Shown piece by piece: positions 8,606-17,606 of a stretch of DNA of 64,000 nt. The position numbers and the translations under genes are program-made. The DNA is from Paracoccus xiamenensis (GTDB lineage: Bacteria; Pseudomonadota; Alphaproteobacteria; Rhodobacterales; Rhodobacteraceae). The stretch is taken from positions 186,001 to 250,000 of the forward strand of contig NZ_JAAOHY010000002.1 of NCBI RefSeq assembly GCF_011308835.1. Reading direction: 5' to 3'. The number at the start of each line of letters is the position of its first letter. Position 1 is the first letter of the stretch. The notes below the pieces were generated by a model. It worked only from the letters and a program-made list of their open reading frames with translations, was not told where the DNA came from and searched no databases.

Positions 8606-9424
8606 ATGAATCTCGATCGCCGCCCTGTCGCCTCGCTCTGGATCGGAGCGGAGCTGCATTATCTCAACCAGTTGTGTCTGAAGTCGCACTTGCTGCATGG
8701 CCACCCCGTGACGCTGTACTGCACGGACGATGTGCAAAACGCCCCCGAAGGCGTGGTGATCCGCCCGGCATCCGAAATCATGCAGATCGACATGGATCTG
8801 GTGAACGACACCTCGGCGTCGTTCCTGTCGAACGTCTTCCGCTATAAGATGATCCAGAAGACCGGCGCGATCTGGATCGATTGCGATGCCTTCTGTCACA
8901 AGCCCTTTCCCGACGAATGGGAATGGATCTTTGCCGGCCACGGTATGCGCGGGGCACTGAACTGCGGGGTCGTCGGGCTGCCGCAGCAATGCGAACTGAT
9001 GGATCAGCTGCTGGATTACTATGACAACCTGCCCGACTATCCGGCATGGTGGAACAAGCGCCAGCGCAAGCAGATGGACAAGATCAAGGACAGGGGCGGC
9101 ATTACCCACGCCGCCGCGATCTATAAGGCAGAGCGTACGGCCTTTGGCCCGCAGGCCTTTACGTGGTTCGCCCAGCAGACCGGCGATATCGAACGCGCGA
9201 TGACGCCCGACGTGATCTATCCGGTGCCGTTCCAGTTGAACGATATTTTCTATGATCCGCATGGCCGGGTCGAGGGCTGGTTCACCGACGATACCGTCAG
9301 CGTCCACCTGTATACCAACGGCACCAAGCCCTGGTGGCGCAAGAACCCGCCGCTGCCGAATTCCTATGCGGCGCGGATGTGCGAACTGGTCGGCATCGAC
9401 CCGTCCAAGGCGCTGGAGGGCTGA
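8606..9424 (+). CDS. DXD-type glycosyltransferase (GT32-like)
   Basis: The 272-aa protein resembles sugar transferases with the Gly_transf_sug/DXD domain. After an N-terminal strand (PVASLWIGAELHYLNQLC) comes TSASFLSNVFRYKMI and then the metal and nucleotide-sugar motif WIDCDAFC (DCD at about residues 93-95). It is probably cytoplasmic and adds one sugar to a polysaccharide repeat. Donor and acceptor cannot be deduced. It starts a five-gene plus-strand cluster; the FkbM methyltransferase begins 6 bases after its stop. GAGG precedes the ATG. Confidence 0.75.
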   Translation: MNLDRRPVASLWIGAELHYLNQLCLKSHLLHGHPVTLYCTDDVQNAPEGVVIRPASEIMQIDMDLVNDTSASFLSNVFRYKMIQKTGAIWIDCDAFCHKPFPDEWEWIFAGHGMRGALNCGVVGLPQQCELMDQLLDYYDNLPDYPAWWNKRQRKQMDKIKDRGGITHAAAIYKAERTAFGPQAFTWFAQQTGDIERAMTPDVIYPVPFQLNDIFYDPHGRVEGWFTDDTVSVHLYTNGTKPWWRKNPPLPNSYAARMCELVGIDPSKALEG

Positions 9425-9430
9425 GCGCGG

Positions 9431-10129
9431 ATGTCCGGGGGCGATGACAGCGCTACTGCGGCCGATCTGGAGCAGCAGCTGAAAAAGCTGCGCCGCCGGC
9501 AGAAGCGGAATGAGCGCGCCGCTTGGGCGAATGGCCTCCTGACCGGCATCTGCGGTATGCTGCGGCCCGGCGATCTGGCGATTGATTGCGGCGCCAATGC
9601 GGGCGAGATCTCGGCGCGGCTGCTGGCCAGCGGTGCCGATGTCGTGGCCTTCGACCCCGAACCTTGGGCGAATGAACAGTTGACCCGGCGCTTTGGCGGT
9701 GAGGACCGGTTCACCCTGCACCCGGCTGCGGTCGGCACCTCGGAAGGGGTGGTCAAGCTGATGCGGGCCAACAATTTTGACGGCAACGCTGCGCAGGCTT
9801 CGGTGAAAAGCACAGTCGTCACGGGCGGGCGGCAGATCGATGAAAGCACCGAGAACGCCATCGAGGTGCCGCAGATCGACTTCATCTCTTTTCTGCGCGA
9901 CACCATCGCCCGGCGGGGCGAGGTGGCGTTTCTGAAGATCGACATCGAGGGGGCAGAGCTTGATCTAGTCCCCGCCATTGACGCCGCCGGCCTGTTCGCC
10001 GCCATCCGCTGCACGGTGGTCGAAACGCATGAACGCAAGTTCCGCGACCGCGCCGCTGATTTTCAGGCGATGCGCAAGGCTATCGCGGAAAGATACGCCC
10101 CCTCGCATGTGAGCCTCGACTGGATCTGA
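9431..10129 (+). CDS. FkbM family methyltransferase
   Basis: The 232-aa protein has the SAM-binding motif LAIDCGANAGEISA (from about residue 48) followed by VVAFDPEPWA, and the family hallmark FLKIDIEGAELDLV near residues 165-178. FkbM proteins mostly O-methylate sugars or polyketides. Between two glycosyltransferases, methylation of a sugar hydroxyl in the polysaccharide is the simplest reading. A charged N-terminus (QLKKLRRRQKRNE) precedes the domain. Six bases separate it from the preceding gene and seven from the next. Confidence 0.85.
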   Translation: MSGGDDSATAADLEQQLKKLRRRQKRNERAAWANGLLTGICGMLRPGDLAIDCGANAGEISARLLASGADVVAFDPEPWANEQLTRRFGGEDRFTLHPAAVGTSEGVVKLMRANNFDGNAAQASVKSTVVTGGRQIDESTENAIEVPQIDFISFLRDTIARRGEVAFLKIDIEGAELDLVPAIDAAGLFAAIRCTVVETHERKFRDRAADFQAMRKAIAERYAPSHVSLDWI

Positions 10130-10136
10130 CGCCGCA

Positions 10137-11981
10137 ATGGAATCCCGCCCGGAAATTGATACCACGCTGCAGCACCTGAAGCATCGCAGTCGGCACGGCA
10201 CCGTCATGGCGGTGTCGATGATGAAGGACGAGGCGCCCTTCCTGCTGGAATGGTTCGCACATCACCTTGCCGTCGGCTTCACCGACATCCTTGTCTATAC
10301 CAATGACTGCACCGACGGCACGGTCGAGATGTTGCAGCGGCTGGAGGCGTTGGGCCTGGGCTATCATCGCCCCAATACCATCCCCGAAGGTGTGAAGCCG
10401 CAGCCCTCGGCGCTGAACCATGCCCAGGCGGAGCCGCTGGTCCAGAATGCCGATTGGCTGCTGGTCTTCGATGCCGACGAATTCCTGTCGATCAACCACC
10501 CCTCGGGGCATCTCGACGGGATGCTGGACGATGTCGTGGCGCAGGGGGCCAACGGGATTGTCATCACCTGGCGAATCTTCGGCTCGAACGGCGTCATTGA
10601 CTGGTCGCGCGACCCGGTCACCCAGCAATATACCCGCGCCGCGCCGCCCCTGTGGAACAAGGGTTGGGGCGTGAAGACGCTGTTCAAGTTCGACCCGGAA
10701 TATTGGAAGCTTGGCATCCACCGCCCGGCGATCAAGAACAAGCATCTCAAGGACGATTTCCCCGAGACGGTGAAATGGCTGAACGGTTCCGGCCAGCCGA
10801 TGGAAGACTATTTCAAGTTCCGCGGCTGGCGGTCGATCCGGCGAACGCTGGGATATGACTGGGCGCAGATGAACCATTACGCGGTCAAGTCCATCGACAG
10901 CTATGCCGTGCGCCGGTTCCGCGGCAATGTGAACAACAAGAAAGACAAGTATAACGCCGACTATTGGTCGCTGCAGGACCGCAATGAGGTCTCGGACACG
11001 CGCATCCTGCGCCATGCCGACCGCCGGGCAGAGATCATGGCCGCGCTGCTGACCGACCCGGTCCTGTCGCGGCTGCACTTCGCCGCGTTGGACGCGGTCG
11101 AACGGCGGCTGGACGAATATCGCGGATCCGCGGCCTATCAGGCGCTGAAAGACAGCCTGATCGAGGCCAGCAAGGTGCCGATCACTCAGGTCGAGGCCAA
11201 GCCGCCGCAGGCCCGCGACCCGGCCAAGATCGCGGCGCTGATGTCCGAGGTCGAGAAGAAGGCGGTGAAGAAATCGGCTGAGACGGCGAAAGACGCGCCC
11301 GTTTCGGGCTGGAACGCCATCGGCGTTGCGCATTACCCCGAAGGCCGGATTCGCCTGTCGCCCGAGGAAGGGCTGGAATGGGTGGCCTCGCAAGAGGTGC
11401 AATTGCCCTGCGATCCGCAGCTGTTCACCGCTGAGGCGTCGATGGCCGTGCTGGCCGGCAAGTTCGACCGCCGCCACGGGCGCAACATCATGGCCTATCT
11501 GGGCCAAAGCCAGCGGGTGCTGGATCTGGGCGCGGGAATCGGGCTGCCGTCGATGCGCGCCCTTCAGGTCCGGCCCGAATTGACGATCATGGTGCAGGAC
11601 AGCCAGCCCGGCTTGGCGGCGGCGGCGGCGCGGATCCGTGCGCGTAACGGGCTGGAAAACGCGGCCCGGCTGCGTTTCGTGGACGGCCCGCTGTTCTTTG
11701 CCGGGGACGAAGGCGCGCAGGCCAGCGGGCTGGCGGCCTATCTGGGCGATTTCAATCCCGATACGCTGCGGATCTCTGGCCGTGCCGGGCTGACGGGGGC
11801 GCATCTGGCGAGGTTGGACCTGTCGCGTGTGTCCCGCGTGATTCTGCCCTTCGACGGTGACCCGGAATCGCTGCGCCAGTCCTTCGGTCCGGTTCTGGCG
11901 GAAAAGGGTTACGCTGAAGTTTCCGATGCGGCGTCACTTGGTTCGCTGCGATTTGATCGCCTTTCTGGCAAAAATGACTAA
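10137..11981 (+). CDS. Glycosyltransferase fused to a methyltransferase-like domain
   Basis: The 614-aa protein has two parts. Residues about 20-330 are a family-2/GT92-like glycosyltransferase: MKDEAPFLLEWFAHH, YTNDCTDGTVE and the DXD-type motif FDADEFLSI. After a Lys/Glu-rich linker, residues about 400-614 look like a SAM methyltransferase: RVLDLGAGIGLPSM is motif I, followed by MVQDSQPG. No catalytic motif further on is certain, so the second domain may be degenerate. The N-terminal half is paralogous to the gene at 13203. The start has only weak ribosome-binding sequence. It likely assembles and modifies an exopolysaccharide repeat. Confidence 0.75.
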   Translation: MESRPEIDTTLQHLKHRSRHGTVMAVSMMKDEAPFLLEWFAHHLAVGFTDILVYTNDCTDGTVEMLQRLEALGLGYHRPNTIPEGVKPQPSALNHAQAEPLVQNADWLLVFDADEFLSINHPSGHLDGMLDDVVAQGANGIVITWRIFGSNGVIDWSRDPVTQQYTRAAPPLWNKGWGVKTLFKFDPEYWKLGIHRPAIKNKHLKDDFPETVKWLNGSGQPMEDYFKFRGWRSIRRTLGYDWAQMNHYAVKSIDSYAVRRFRGNVNNKKDKYNADYWSLQDRNEVSDTRILRHADRRAEIMAALLTDPVLSRLHFAALDAVERRLDEYRGSAAYQALKDSLIEASKVPITQVEAKPPQARDPAKIAALMSEVEKKAVKKSAETAKDAPVSGWNAIGVAHYPEGRIRLSPEEGLEWVASQEVQLPCDPQLFTAEASMAVLAGKFDRRHGRNIMAYLGQSQRVLDLGAGIGLPSMRALQVRPELTIMVQDSQPGLAAAAARIRARNGLENAARLRFVDGPLFFAGDEGAQASGLAAYLGDFNPDTLRISGRAGLTGAHLARLDLSRVSRVILPFDGDPESLRQSFGPVLAEKGYAEVSDAASLGSLRFDRLSGKND

Positions 11982-12017
11982 ACTGCGCCGGCATGTGTGC
12001 CTGAAAGGGTTTGAAAG

Positions 12018-13187
12018 ATGACGAATATTGCGGTCGCCGGGCTGGGCTATGTCGGCCTTTCCAATGCTGTTCTGCTGGCACAGAATAACCCGGTTATGGC
12101 GTTGGATATCACGCCGGAACGGGTGGCGATGATCAACAACCGGGTCTCGCCCATCGAGGACCGCGAGATTTCGGATTTTCTGACCAATCACCAGTTGAAC
12201 CTGACCGCCACCCTTGACCCCGAGGAAGCGTTTCGTGACGCCGAATTCGTGATCGTCTCGACGCCGACGAATTACGACGTCAGGACCAACCGCTTCGACA
12301 CCTCGACGGTGGAAACGGTGCTGGCGGAAATCAAGCGCATCAATCCGGACGCGGTGGCGATCATCAAATCGACCATTCCCGTCGGCTTCGTCGACCGTAT
12401 CCGCGCCGAGCTGGACTGGCAGAACGTGATCTTCTCGCCCGAGTTCCTGCGCGAGGGCAAGGCACTGTTCGACAACCTCTATCCCTCGCGCATCGTGGTG
12501 GGCGAGAAATCGGAACGGGCGCAGAAATTCGCGGCCCTGCTGGCCGAAGGCGCCATCCGCAAGGACATGCCCGTGCTGTTCTGCGGCCCGGTCGAGGCCG
12601 AGGCGATCAAGCTGTTTTCCAACACCTTCCTTGCCCTGCGCGTCGCTTATTTCAACGAGCTGGACAGCTATTCCATCGCCCATGACCTGAACACGCGCGA
12701 GATTATCGACGGCGTCTGCCTGGATCCGCGCATCGGCGATTTCTATAACAATCCCAGCTTCGGCTATGGCGGCTATTGCCTGCCCAAGGATACGAAGCAG
12801 CTGCTGGCCAATTACGACGCCGTGCCGCAGAACCTGATCTCGGCCATCGTCGAATCGAACCGCACCCGCAAGGATTTCGTGGCCGATCAGATCGTTGCCA
12901 GAAAGCCGAAGATCGTCGGTGTGTATCGTTTGGTAATGAAGGCCGGGTCCGACAACTTCCGTGACAGCTCGATCCAGGGGATCATGAAGCGGATCAAGGC
13001 CAAGGGGATCGAGGTCGTCGTTTATGAGCCGGTGCTGAAGGACGATCTGTTCTTCAACAGCCGGGTGATCCGCGATCTGGATGCCTTCAAGGCGGAAAGC
13101 GATGTGATCCTGGCGAACCGGCTTTCGGCTGATCTGACCGATGTCGCGGGTAAGGTCTATACCCGCGATCTGTTCGGCGTTGACTAG
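12018..13187 (+). CDS. ugd: UDP-glucose 6-dehydrogenase
   Basis: The 389-aa enzyme oxidises UDP-glucose to UDP-glucuronate with two NAD+. The N-terminal Rossmann motif is [16 protein letters not shown] (residues 6-21). The nucleotide-sugar binding segment is [13 protein letters not shown], and the catalytic cysteine Cys254 lies in [12 protein letters not shown]. The length matches the short bacterial Ugd class. GDP-mannose dehydrogenase is the alternative, but the segments fit Ugd better. Between glycosyltransferases it supplies uronic acid, or a pentose after decarboxylation, for the local polysaccharide. Confidence 0.88.
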   Translation: MTNIAVAGLGYVGLSNAVLLAQNNPVMALDITPERVAMINNRVSPIEDREISDFLTNHQLNLTATLDPEEAFRDAEFVIVSTPTNYDVRTNRFDTSTVETVLAEIKRINPDAVAIIKSTIPVGFVDRIRAELDWQNVIFSPEFLREGKALFDNLYPSRIVVGEKSERAQKFAALLAEGAIRKDMPVLFCGPVEAEAIKLFSNTFLALRVAYFNELDSYSIAHDLNTREIIDGVCLDPRIGDFYNNPSFGYGGYCLPKDTKQLLANYDAVPQNLISAIVESNRTRKDFVADQIVARKPKIVGVYRLVMKAGSDNFRDSSIQGIMKRIKAKGIEVVVYEPVLKDDLFFNSRVIRDLDAFKAESDVILANRLSADLTDVAGKVYTRDLFGVD

Positions 13188-13202
13188 GGGTCACAGCACG
13201 AG

Positions 13203-14252
13203 ATGAGAATTCTGTCGGCAACCACGGTCCGTAACGAAGGCCCCTATCTGCTGGAATGGATCGCCTGGCACCAGGTCCTGGGGGTCACGGACTTTCTTGT
13301 TTATTCGAACGACTGCACCGACGGAACGGACCTGCTTCTGGACCGGCTGGCGGAACATGGGGTGCTGGTTCACGAAACCCATCAGCCACAGCCCGACCGC
13401 TCGATCCAGTGGAGCGCGCTGAACGCCGCATGGAAGCATCCGCTGCGCAAGGTGGCCGACTGGATGCTGGTCTCAGACCTGGACGAGTTTCCGGTGATCC
13501 ATGCGGGCGAAGGGCGGCTGGCCGATCTAATCGCGGCGCTGCCCACCGGAACGGATGCGGTGGCGCTTGCCTGGCGACTGTTCGGGGCCAACGGAATCAT
13601 CGGCATCGACGACAAGCCCGTGGTCGATCAATTCGTCCGCTCGGCCCCTGCGAACATGTCGCACCCGATTGCGGCGACCTTCTTCAAGTCGCTGTTTCGC
13701 CCGTCATCCTTTTCGCGGCTGGGCGTCCATCGTCCGCGCCACCGTAAGGACAGCCAGCCGCTTTGGGTTGACGGGTCAGGTCGGAAATTGCCGCCAGTCA
13801 TGGGCGGCAATGACAAGCGAATGTCTTTGTCGGGCCTGCGCGACCATCGCAAGCTGGCCGAGATGCACCACTACTCTCTGCGCTCGGTTCAGGGGTTCAT
13901 GGTGAAATCCGAACGCGGCCTGCCCAATCGCAGCGACAAGCAGATCGGACTTGGCTATTGGGTCGATCGGAACTTCAACAGCATGGAAAACACCGCCGCG
14001 CGGCGCATGTCGCCCCGCCTGCACAGCCAGATCGCGGCGCTGAAAGAGCTGCCCGGCGTGGCGGATCTGCACCTGGCGGCGTTGCAATGGCATCGCGACC
14101 GCTTTGCCGCGCTGGTGAAGACGCAGGCGGCCTATGATCTGTATTGCCAGATCCTGCATGCCTATGACAGCGCCGTGCTGCCGCCGGAATTGCAGCGGAT
14201 GCTGCTGCATCTGTTCGCGGACGTCACTGACGCCAACCAGACAACGCAATAG
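13203..14252 (+). CDS. Family 2/GT92-like glycosyltransferase
   Basis: The 349-aa protein opens with TTVRNEGPYLLEWIAWHQ, then FLVYSNDCTDGTD and the metal motif VSDLDEFPVI, the same plan as the first half of the 10137-11981 product. The basic segment HRPRHRKD and MHHYSLRS recur in this family. No membrane segment is seen, so it should act on the cytoplasmic face. It starts 15 bases after ugd and closes the cluster, followed by a hairpin. The sugar it transfers is unknown. Confidence 0.8.
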   Translation: MRILSATTVRNEGPYLLEWIAWHQVLGVTDFLVYSNDCTDGTDLLLDRLAEHGVLVHETHQPQPDRSIQWSALNAAWKHPLRKVADWMLVSDLDEFPVIHAGEGRLADLIAALPTGTDAVALAWRLFGANGIIGIDDKPVVDQFVRSAPANMSHPIAATFFKSLFRPSSFSRLGVHRPRHRKDSQPLWVDGSGRKLPPVMGGNDKRMSLSGLRDHRKLAEMHHYSLRSVQGFMVKSERGLPNRSDKQIGLGYWVDRNFNSMENTAARRMSPRLHSQIAALKELPGVADLHLAALQWHRDRFAALVKTQAAYDLYCQILHAYDSAVLPPELQRMLLHLFADVTDANQTTQ

Positions 14253-14256
14253 AAAA

Positions 14257-14283
14257 CGCCTGCCACCAGATCGGCGGCAGGCG
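14257..14283. terminator. Hairpin between convergent polysaccharide and tct operons
   Basis: CGCCTGCC (14257-14264) pairs perfectly with GGCAGGCG (14276-14283) over an 11-nt loop, extended outward by AA/TT pairs. It lies 4 bases after the glycosyltransferase stop and 18 bases from the tctA stop. T runs are short, so termination is inferred from position and stem. Confidence 0.6.
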
Positions 14284-14300
14284 CGTTAAGGACAGGGGGA

Positions 14301-15785
14301 TCAGCCCCGCTGGCGCAGGCGCTTGACCAGCATCGGCACGATGAAGACCAGTGCCGCGACCGTCAGGAAGGTGATCGAAATCGGCGTCTCGATCAGGGTG
14401 GCCGGGTTGCCTTGGGCGGCGGTCAGTGCGGTGCGCAGCTGATATTCCGCCATCGGTCCCAGGATCAGCCCGATCAGCACCGGAGCGATGGGAAAGTCAT
14501 AGACCCGCATCACATATCCCGCGACGCCCACCAGAACCATGACCATCAGGTCGAACTCTGACCCCGACACGCCCCAGATGCCGATCAGCGCAAAGATCAG
14601 GATGCCGGCGTAAAGCTGTGGTTTCGGCACTGACAGCAGTTTGACCCACATGCCAATCAGCGGCAGGTTCAGCACCAGCAGCATGATATTGCCGATATAC
14701 AGGCTGGCGATAAGACCCCAGACCAGATCCGCGTTCGAGGTGAACAGGTTCGGCCCCGGCTGCAGCCCGTAATTCTGGAAGGCCGCCAGCAGCACCGCCG
14801 CCGTGGCCGATGTGGGCAGCCCCAGCGTCAGCAGCGGCACCAGCACGCCCGCAGCGGCGGCATTGTTCGCGGCCTCGGGGCCGGCGACGCCTTCGATGGC
14901 GCCATGGCCGAATTCCTCGGGGTGCTTGGACAGTTTGCGTTCCAGCGTATAGCTGAGCATGGTCGGGATCTCGGACCCGCCGCCGGGCAGGGTGCCCATC
15001 GGAAAGCCGATGGCGGTGCCGCGCAGCCAGGGCCGCCAACTGCGCGAAAAATCCTGCTTGGTCATCCACTTGCCGGAAACGACCAGCGGCGCCTCCTTGC
15101 CGGGGTCATAGCGCGAAACGACGAACAGGATCTCGCCAATGGCGAAGAGCGAGACCAGCACAACGGTCAGCTCGACCCCGTTCAGCAGCTCTGCCTGGCC
15201 GAAGGTCAGGCGCGGCTGGCCGGTCATGTTGTCGATGCCGATCACCCCCATCCCAAGGCCAAGAAACAACGAGATCAGCCCGCGAGTGCGCGAATTGCCC
15301 ATCACCACCGCGACCGAACAGAAAGCCAGCACGATCAGGGCGAAGTAATCGGCGGGTTTGAAGACAAAGGCCAGCTCGGCCACGAAGGGGGCGACGAAGG
15401 TCAGCGCAAAGGTGGCCAGCGTCCCGGCGACGAAGGACCCTATGGCCGCCGTCGCCAGCGCCGCAGCACCACGGCCCCGGCGGGCCATGCGGTTGCCTTC
15501 CAGCGCGGTCATCATCGACCCCGCCTCTCCCGGTGTGTTGATGAGAATCGAGGTGGTCGAGCCGCCATACATGGCACCGTAAAACACGCCCGCGAACATG
15601 ATGAAGGCCGAGGTTGGCCCGATCGACACCGTGACCGGCAGCAGCAGGGCGATGGTCAGCGCCGGGCCGATCCCCGGCAGCACCCCGATGGCGGTGCCAA
15701 GCGCAGAGCCGATGAAGGCCCACAGCAGGTTCATCGGTTGCAGCGCAACCCCGAAGCCATGCATCAGATATTCAAGGCTTTCCAT
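14301..15785 (-). CDS. tctA: Tripartite tricarboxylate transporter, large permease TctA
   Basis: The 494-aa inner-membrane protein has about 11-12 hydrophobic segments and the TctA signatures [17 protein letters not shown] near the N-terminus, [15 protein letters not shown], and [16 protein letters not shown] in the middle. TctA is the large permease of a secondary uptake system that works with TctB and the periplasmic binding protein TctC. It is the last gene of the operon, three bases after tctB. Substrates of the family range over citrate, tricarballylate, aromatics and other carboxylates; this one cannot be assigned. Confidence 0.92.
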   Translation of the reverse strand: MESLEYLMHGFGVALQPMNLLWAFIGSALGTAIGVLPGIGPALTIALLLPVTVSIGPTSAFIMFAGVFYGAMYGGSTTSILINTPGEAGSMMTALEGNRMARRGRGAAALATAAIGSFVAGTLATFALTFVAPFVAELAFVFKPADYFALIVLAFCSVAVVMGNSRTRGLISLFLGLGMGVIGIDNMTGQPRLTFGQAELLNGVELTVVLVSLFAIGEILFVVSRYDPGKEAPLVVSGKWMTKQDFSRSWRPWLRGTAIGFPMGTLPGGGSEIPTMLSYTLERKLSKHPEEFGHGAIEGVAGPEAANNAAAAGVLVPLLTLGLPTSATAAVLLAAFQNYGLQPGPNLFTSNADLVWGLIASLYIGNIMLLVLNLPLIGMWVKLLSVPKPQLYAGILIFALIGIWGVSGSEFDLMVMVLVGVAGYVMRVYDFPIAPVLIGLILGPMAEYQLRTALTAAQGNPATLIETPISITFLTVAALVFIVPMLVKRLRQRG

Positions 15786-15788
15786 CGC

Positions 15789-16274
15789 TCAGAACCCCGC
15801 GATTGGCAGAAACTGCCCGAGTTGAAGCCCCAGCCGGTCAAACAGCAGCCAGGCCAGGCTGCCCAGGACCGCCCCGGTGATCACATCCCTAACCAGCGCC
15901 CGCGAGCCGAAGGCGCGGGCCACCAGCGCAAAGATCGCCATCGCCGTCAGCGGCAGCCCAAGGGTCCGCAGCGTCAGGATCGGCAGAGTTGCCGCCGCCA
16001 GCACCATCAGCAGGGCGGCGTAGTTGACCGGGGCATGGGCGTCGGCATTTTCCGCCTCCTGCGCCTCGAAGCTCATCCCGCGCGAGATTTGAAGCGCAAG
16101 GATGATGCCCAGCAGCACCAGCGCGCCGCCGATGATGGTCGGAAAGGCGCGCGGCCCGATGCCGGCATAGCGCGAGGCCGGCGGCAGCGACGAAGCGCCC
16201 CAGATCCAGATCAGGCCGATCCCGATCACGATGGCAGCCAGCCAGTAGGGGCGTGGTCCGGTAGCAGGCGTCAT
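15789..16274 (-). CDS. tctB: Tripartite tricarboxylate transporter, small permease TctB
   Basis: The 161-aa protein has four predicted transmembrane segments, such as YWLAAIVIGIGLIWIWGA, FPTIIGGALVLLGIILAL and ALLMVLAAATLPIL, as expected for TctB. Family conservation is low, so the call rests on length, topology and position directly before tctA and after tctC. It forms the membrane complex with TctA. Confidence 0.85.
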   Translation of the reverse strand: MTPATGPRPYWLAAIVIGIGLIWIWGASSLPPASRYAGIGPRAFPTIIGGALVLLGIILALQISRGMSFEAQEAENADAHAPVNYAALLMVLAAATLPILTLRTLGLPLTAMAIFALVARAFGSRALVRDVITGAVLGSLAWLLFDRLGLQLGQFLPIAGF

Positions 16275-16308
16275 GTCAGCGCTCCTGGGGGTTCTGGCCG
16301 GCGATGCC

Positions 16309-16333
16309 GAAGGCGCCCGCGGGGGACGCCTTC
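16309..16333 (-). other. Intercistronic hairpin between tctC and tctB
   Basis: GAAGGCG (16309-16315) pairs with CGCCTTC (16327-16333) in the 82-bp tctC-tctB gap, and an inner CCC/GGG can extend the stem. No T run follows on the minus strand. Such hairpins after binding-protein genes often stabilise the upstream mRNA so the soluble component outnumbers the permease; that role is inferred. Confidence 0.45.
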
Positions 16334-16356
16334 AGCCTTGGAGTTGGGGTCACGGC

Positions 16357-17307
16357 CTATTGGACCAGACCGGCATCCTTCAGGACGGTGCCGATGCGGG
16401 TGTTTTCGGCGGCAATGAATTCACCGAAGGGCGGGCCCGACAGATAGAAGGCGTCCCAGCCTTGGGTTTCCAGCACCTTCTTCCACTGTTCGCTTTCGTT
16501 CAGCTGGTCGAAGCGCGCAATCCATTCGGCGGCGTTTTCGGCCGGCATGCCGGGGGCGCCAAGGATGCCGCGCCAGTTGGCGATCTCGACATCATAACCG
16601 GCTTCCTTGAAAGTCGGCACGTCCAGACCCGGGCGGCGCTCTGCCGCGGTCAGGCCAAGGATGCGGATGCGGCCCTGATCCTGAAATTGCTGGAATTCCG
16701 AGATGCCGGAAATACCCGCCTTCAGCGTGCCGTTGACGATCCCGGTCACCGTTTCCGCGCCCGAGGCCTGCGGGATATAGTTCACATCCGCGACCGGAAC
16801 GCCCGCAGACTGGGCCAGCAGCGCCAGCGCGATATGATCGACCCCACCGGCCGAGCCGCCGCCGACGGGCACCGCGCCCGGATCGGCTTTCATCGCGTCG
16901 ACCAATTCCTGCAAGGTCTGAATTTCGGATTTCGCATCGACCGCGATCACCAGATGCTCGGCCGTCAGGCGGGCAATGGGCGTATAGGTCGACAGGTCGA
17001 TGGGCGAGCTGTTGAGCATGATAGAGCCCACCGTGATCGCCCCGAACACCGCCAACGCATCGGGCTTGTCGCTCTGCGAATTCTGGAACTCTGCCAGACC
17101 GATGGTGCCACCGGCGCCGCCGGTATTGGTGAAGTTCACGCCTTCGGTATAGATCCCGGCCTCGTTCATGGCGGCAAAGGCCTGGCGGCCGGTGCCATCC
17201 CAGCCACCGCCGGGATTCGCCGGCAACATGACCGAAACATCGGCCGCGGCCATGGTGCCAATGCTGGCAACGACCGTCCCGGCCGTCAGGAACGTTTTCA
17301 GAAACAT
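16357..17307 (-). CDS. tctC: Tripartite tricarboxylate transporter substrate-binding protein TctC
   Basis: The 316-aa periplasmic protein starts with a signal peptide (FLKTFLTAGTVVASIG...AAA). Family features include the early VMLPANPGGGWDGTGR loop, TNTGGAGGTIG and VGGGSAGGVDHIAL, which line the carboxylate pocket. Two adjacent ATG codons (17310 and 17307) follow GGAGG; the second has the better spacing and is chosen, with one extra Met otherwise. It leads the tctCBA operon and delivers the substrate to TctAB. The ligand is unknown. Confidence 0.9.
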   Translation of the reverse strand: MFLKTFLTAGTVVASIGTMAAADVSVMLPANPGGGWDGTGRQAFAAMNEAGIYTEGVNFTNTGGAGGTIGLAEFQNSQSDKPDALAVFGAITVGSIMLNSSPIDLSTYTPIARLTAEHLVIAVDAKSEIQTLQELVDAMKADPGAVPVGGGSAGGVDHIALALLAQSAGVPVADVNYIPQASGAETVTGIVNGTLKAGISGISEFQQFQDQGRIRILGLTAAERRPGLDVPTFKEAGYDVEIANWRGILGAPGMPAENAAEWIARFDQLNESEQWKKVLETQGWDAFYLSGPPFGEFIAAENTRIGTVLKDAGLVQ

Positions 17308-17324
17308 CATTTCCTCCCCTATGG

Positions 17325-17362
17325 GCCGGTGACGCAGGTTCCCTGCCCGCGTGCGCACCGGC
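17325..17362 (-). promoter_or_regulatory. Inverted repeat in the tctC leader
   Basis: GCCGGTG (17325-17331) pairs with CACCGGC (17356-17362), with further inner pairing (CGC/GCG). It lies 15 to 55 bases upstream of the tctC starts, in the 299-bp gap shared with vgrG. It may be an operator or leader stem. In the rest of that gap I see only a weak promoter-like TTGGCG (17562-17567) with TAATGA (17585-17590) before vgrG. Confidence 0.35.
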
Positions 17363-17606
17363 GCAAGCAAAGTGAATACGACGCCGTGATGCCCGTCAAG
17401 CGAGGATGAGGGCGCGAGGCGGCAGCCTTGGCGGTTCTGACCGCCAGCCGCTGGCGGCCCATTTCAAGGCGGCGGCTGATTTGTAATGTGCTGCGGATTA
17501 AGGGGCTTGCAAATTCGTCTGCGCCGGGCTGCTCTGGTATTCGCGAAACGATGTGGCTAGATTGGCGGCATTATTCACGTTCATTAATGATTGCGGGAAG
17601 TCTGGT

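Noticed and set aside
16309..16333. Terminator between tctC and tctB
   Set aside because: No T run follows on the transcribed strand and all three genes are needed together; kept as an intercistronic hairpin.
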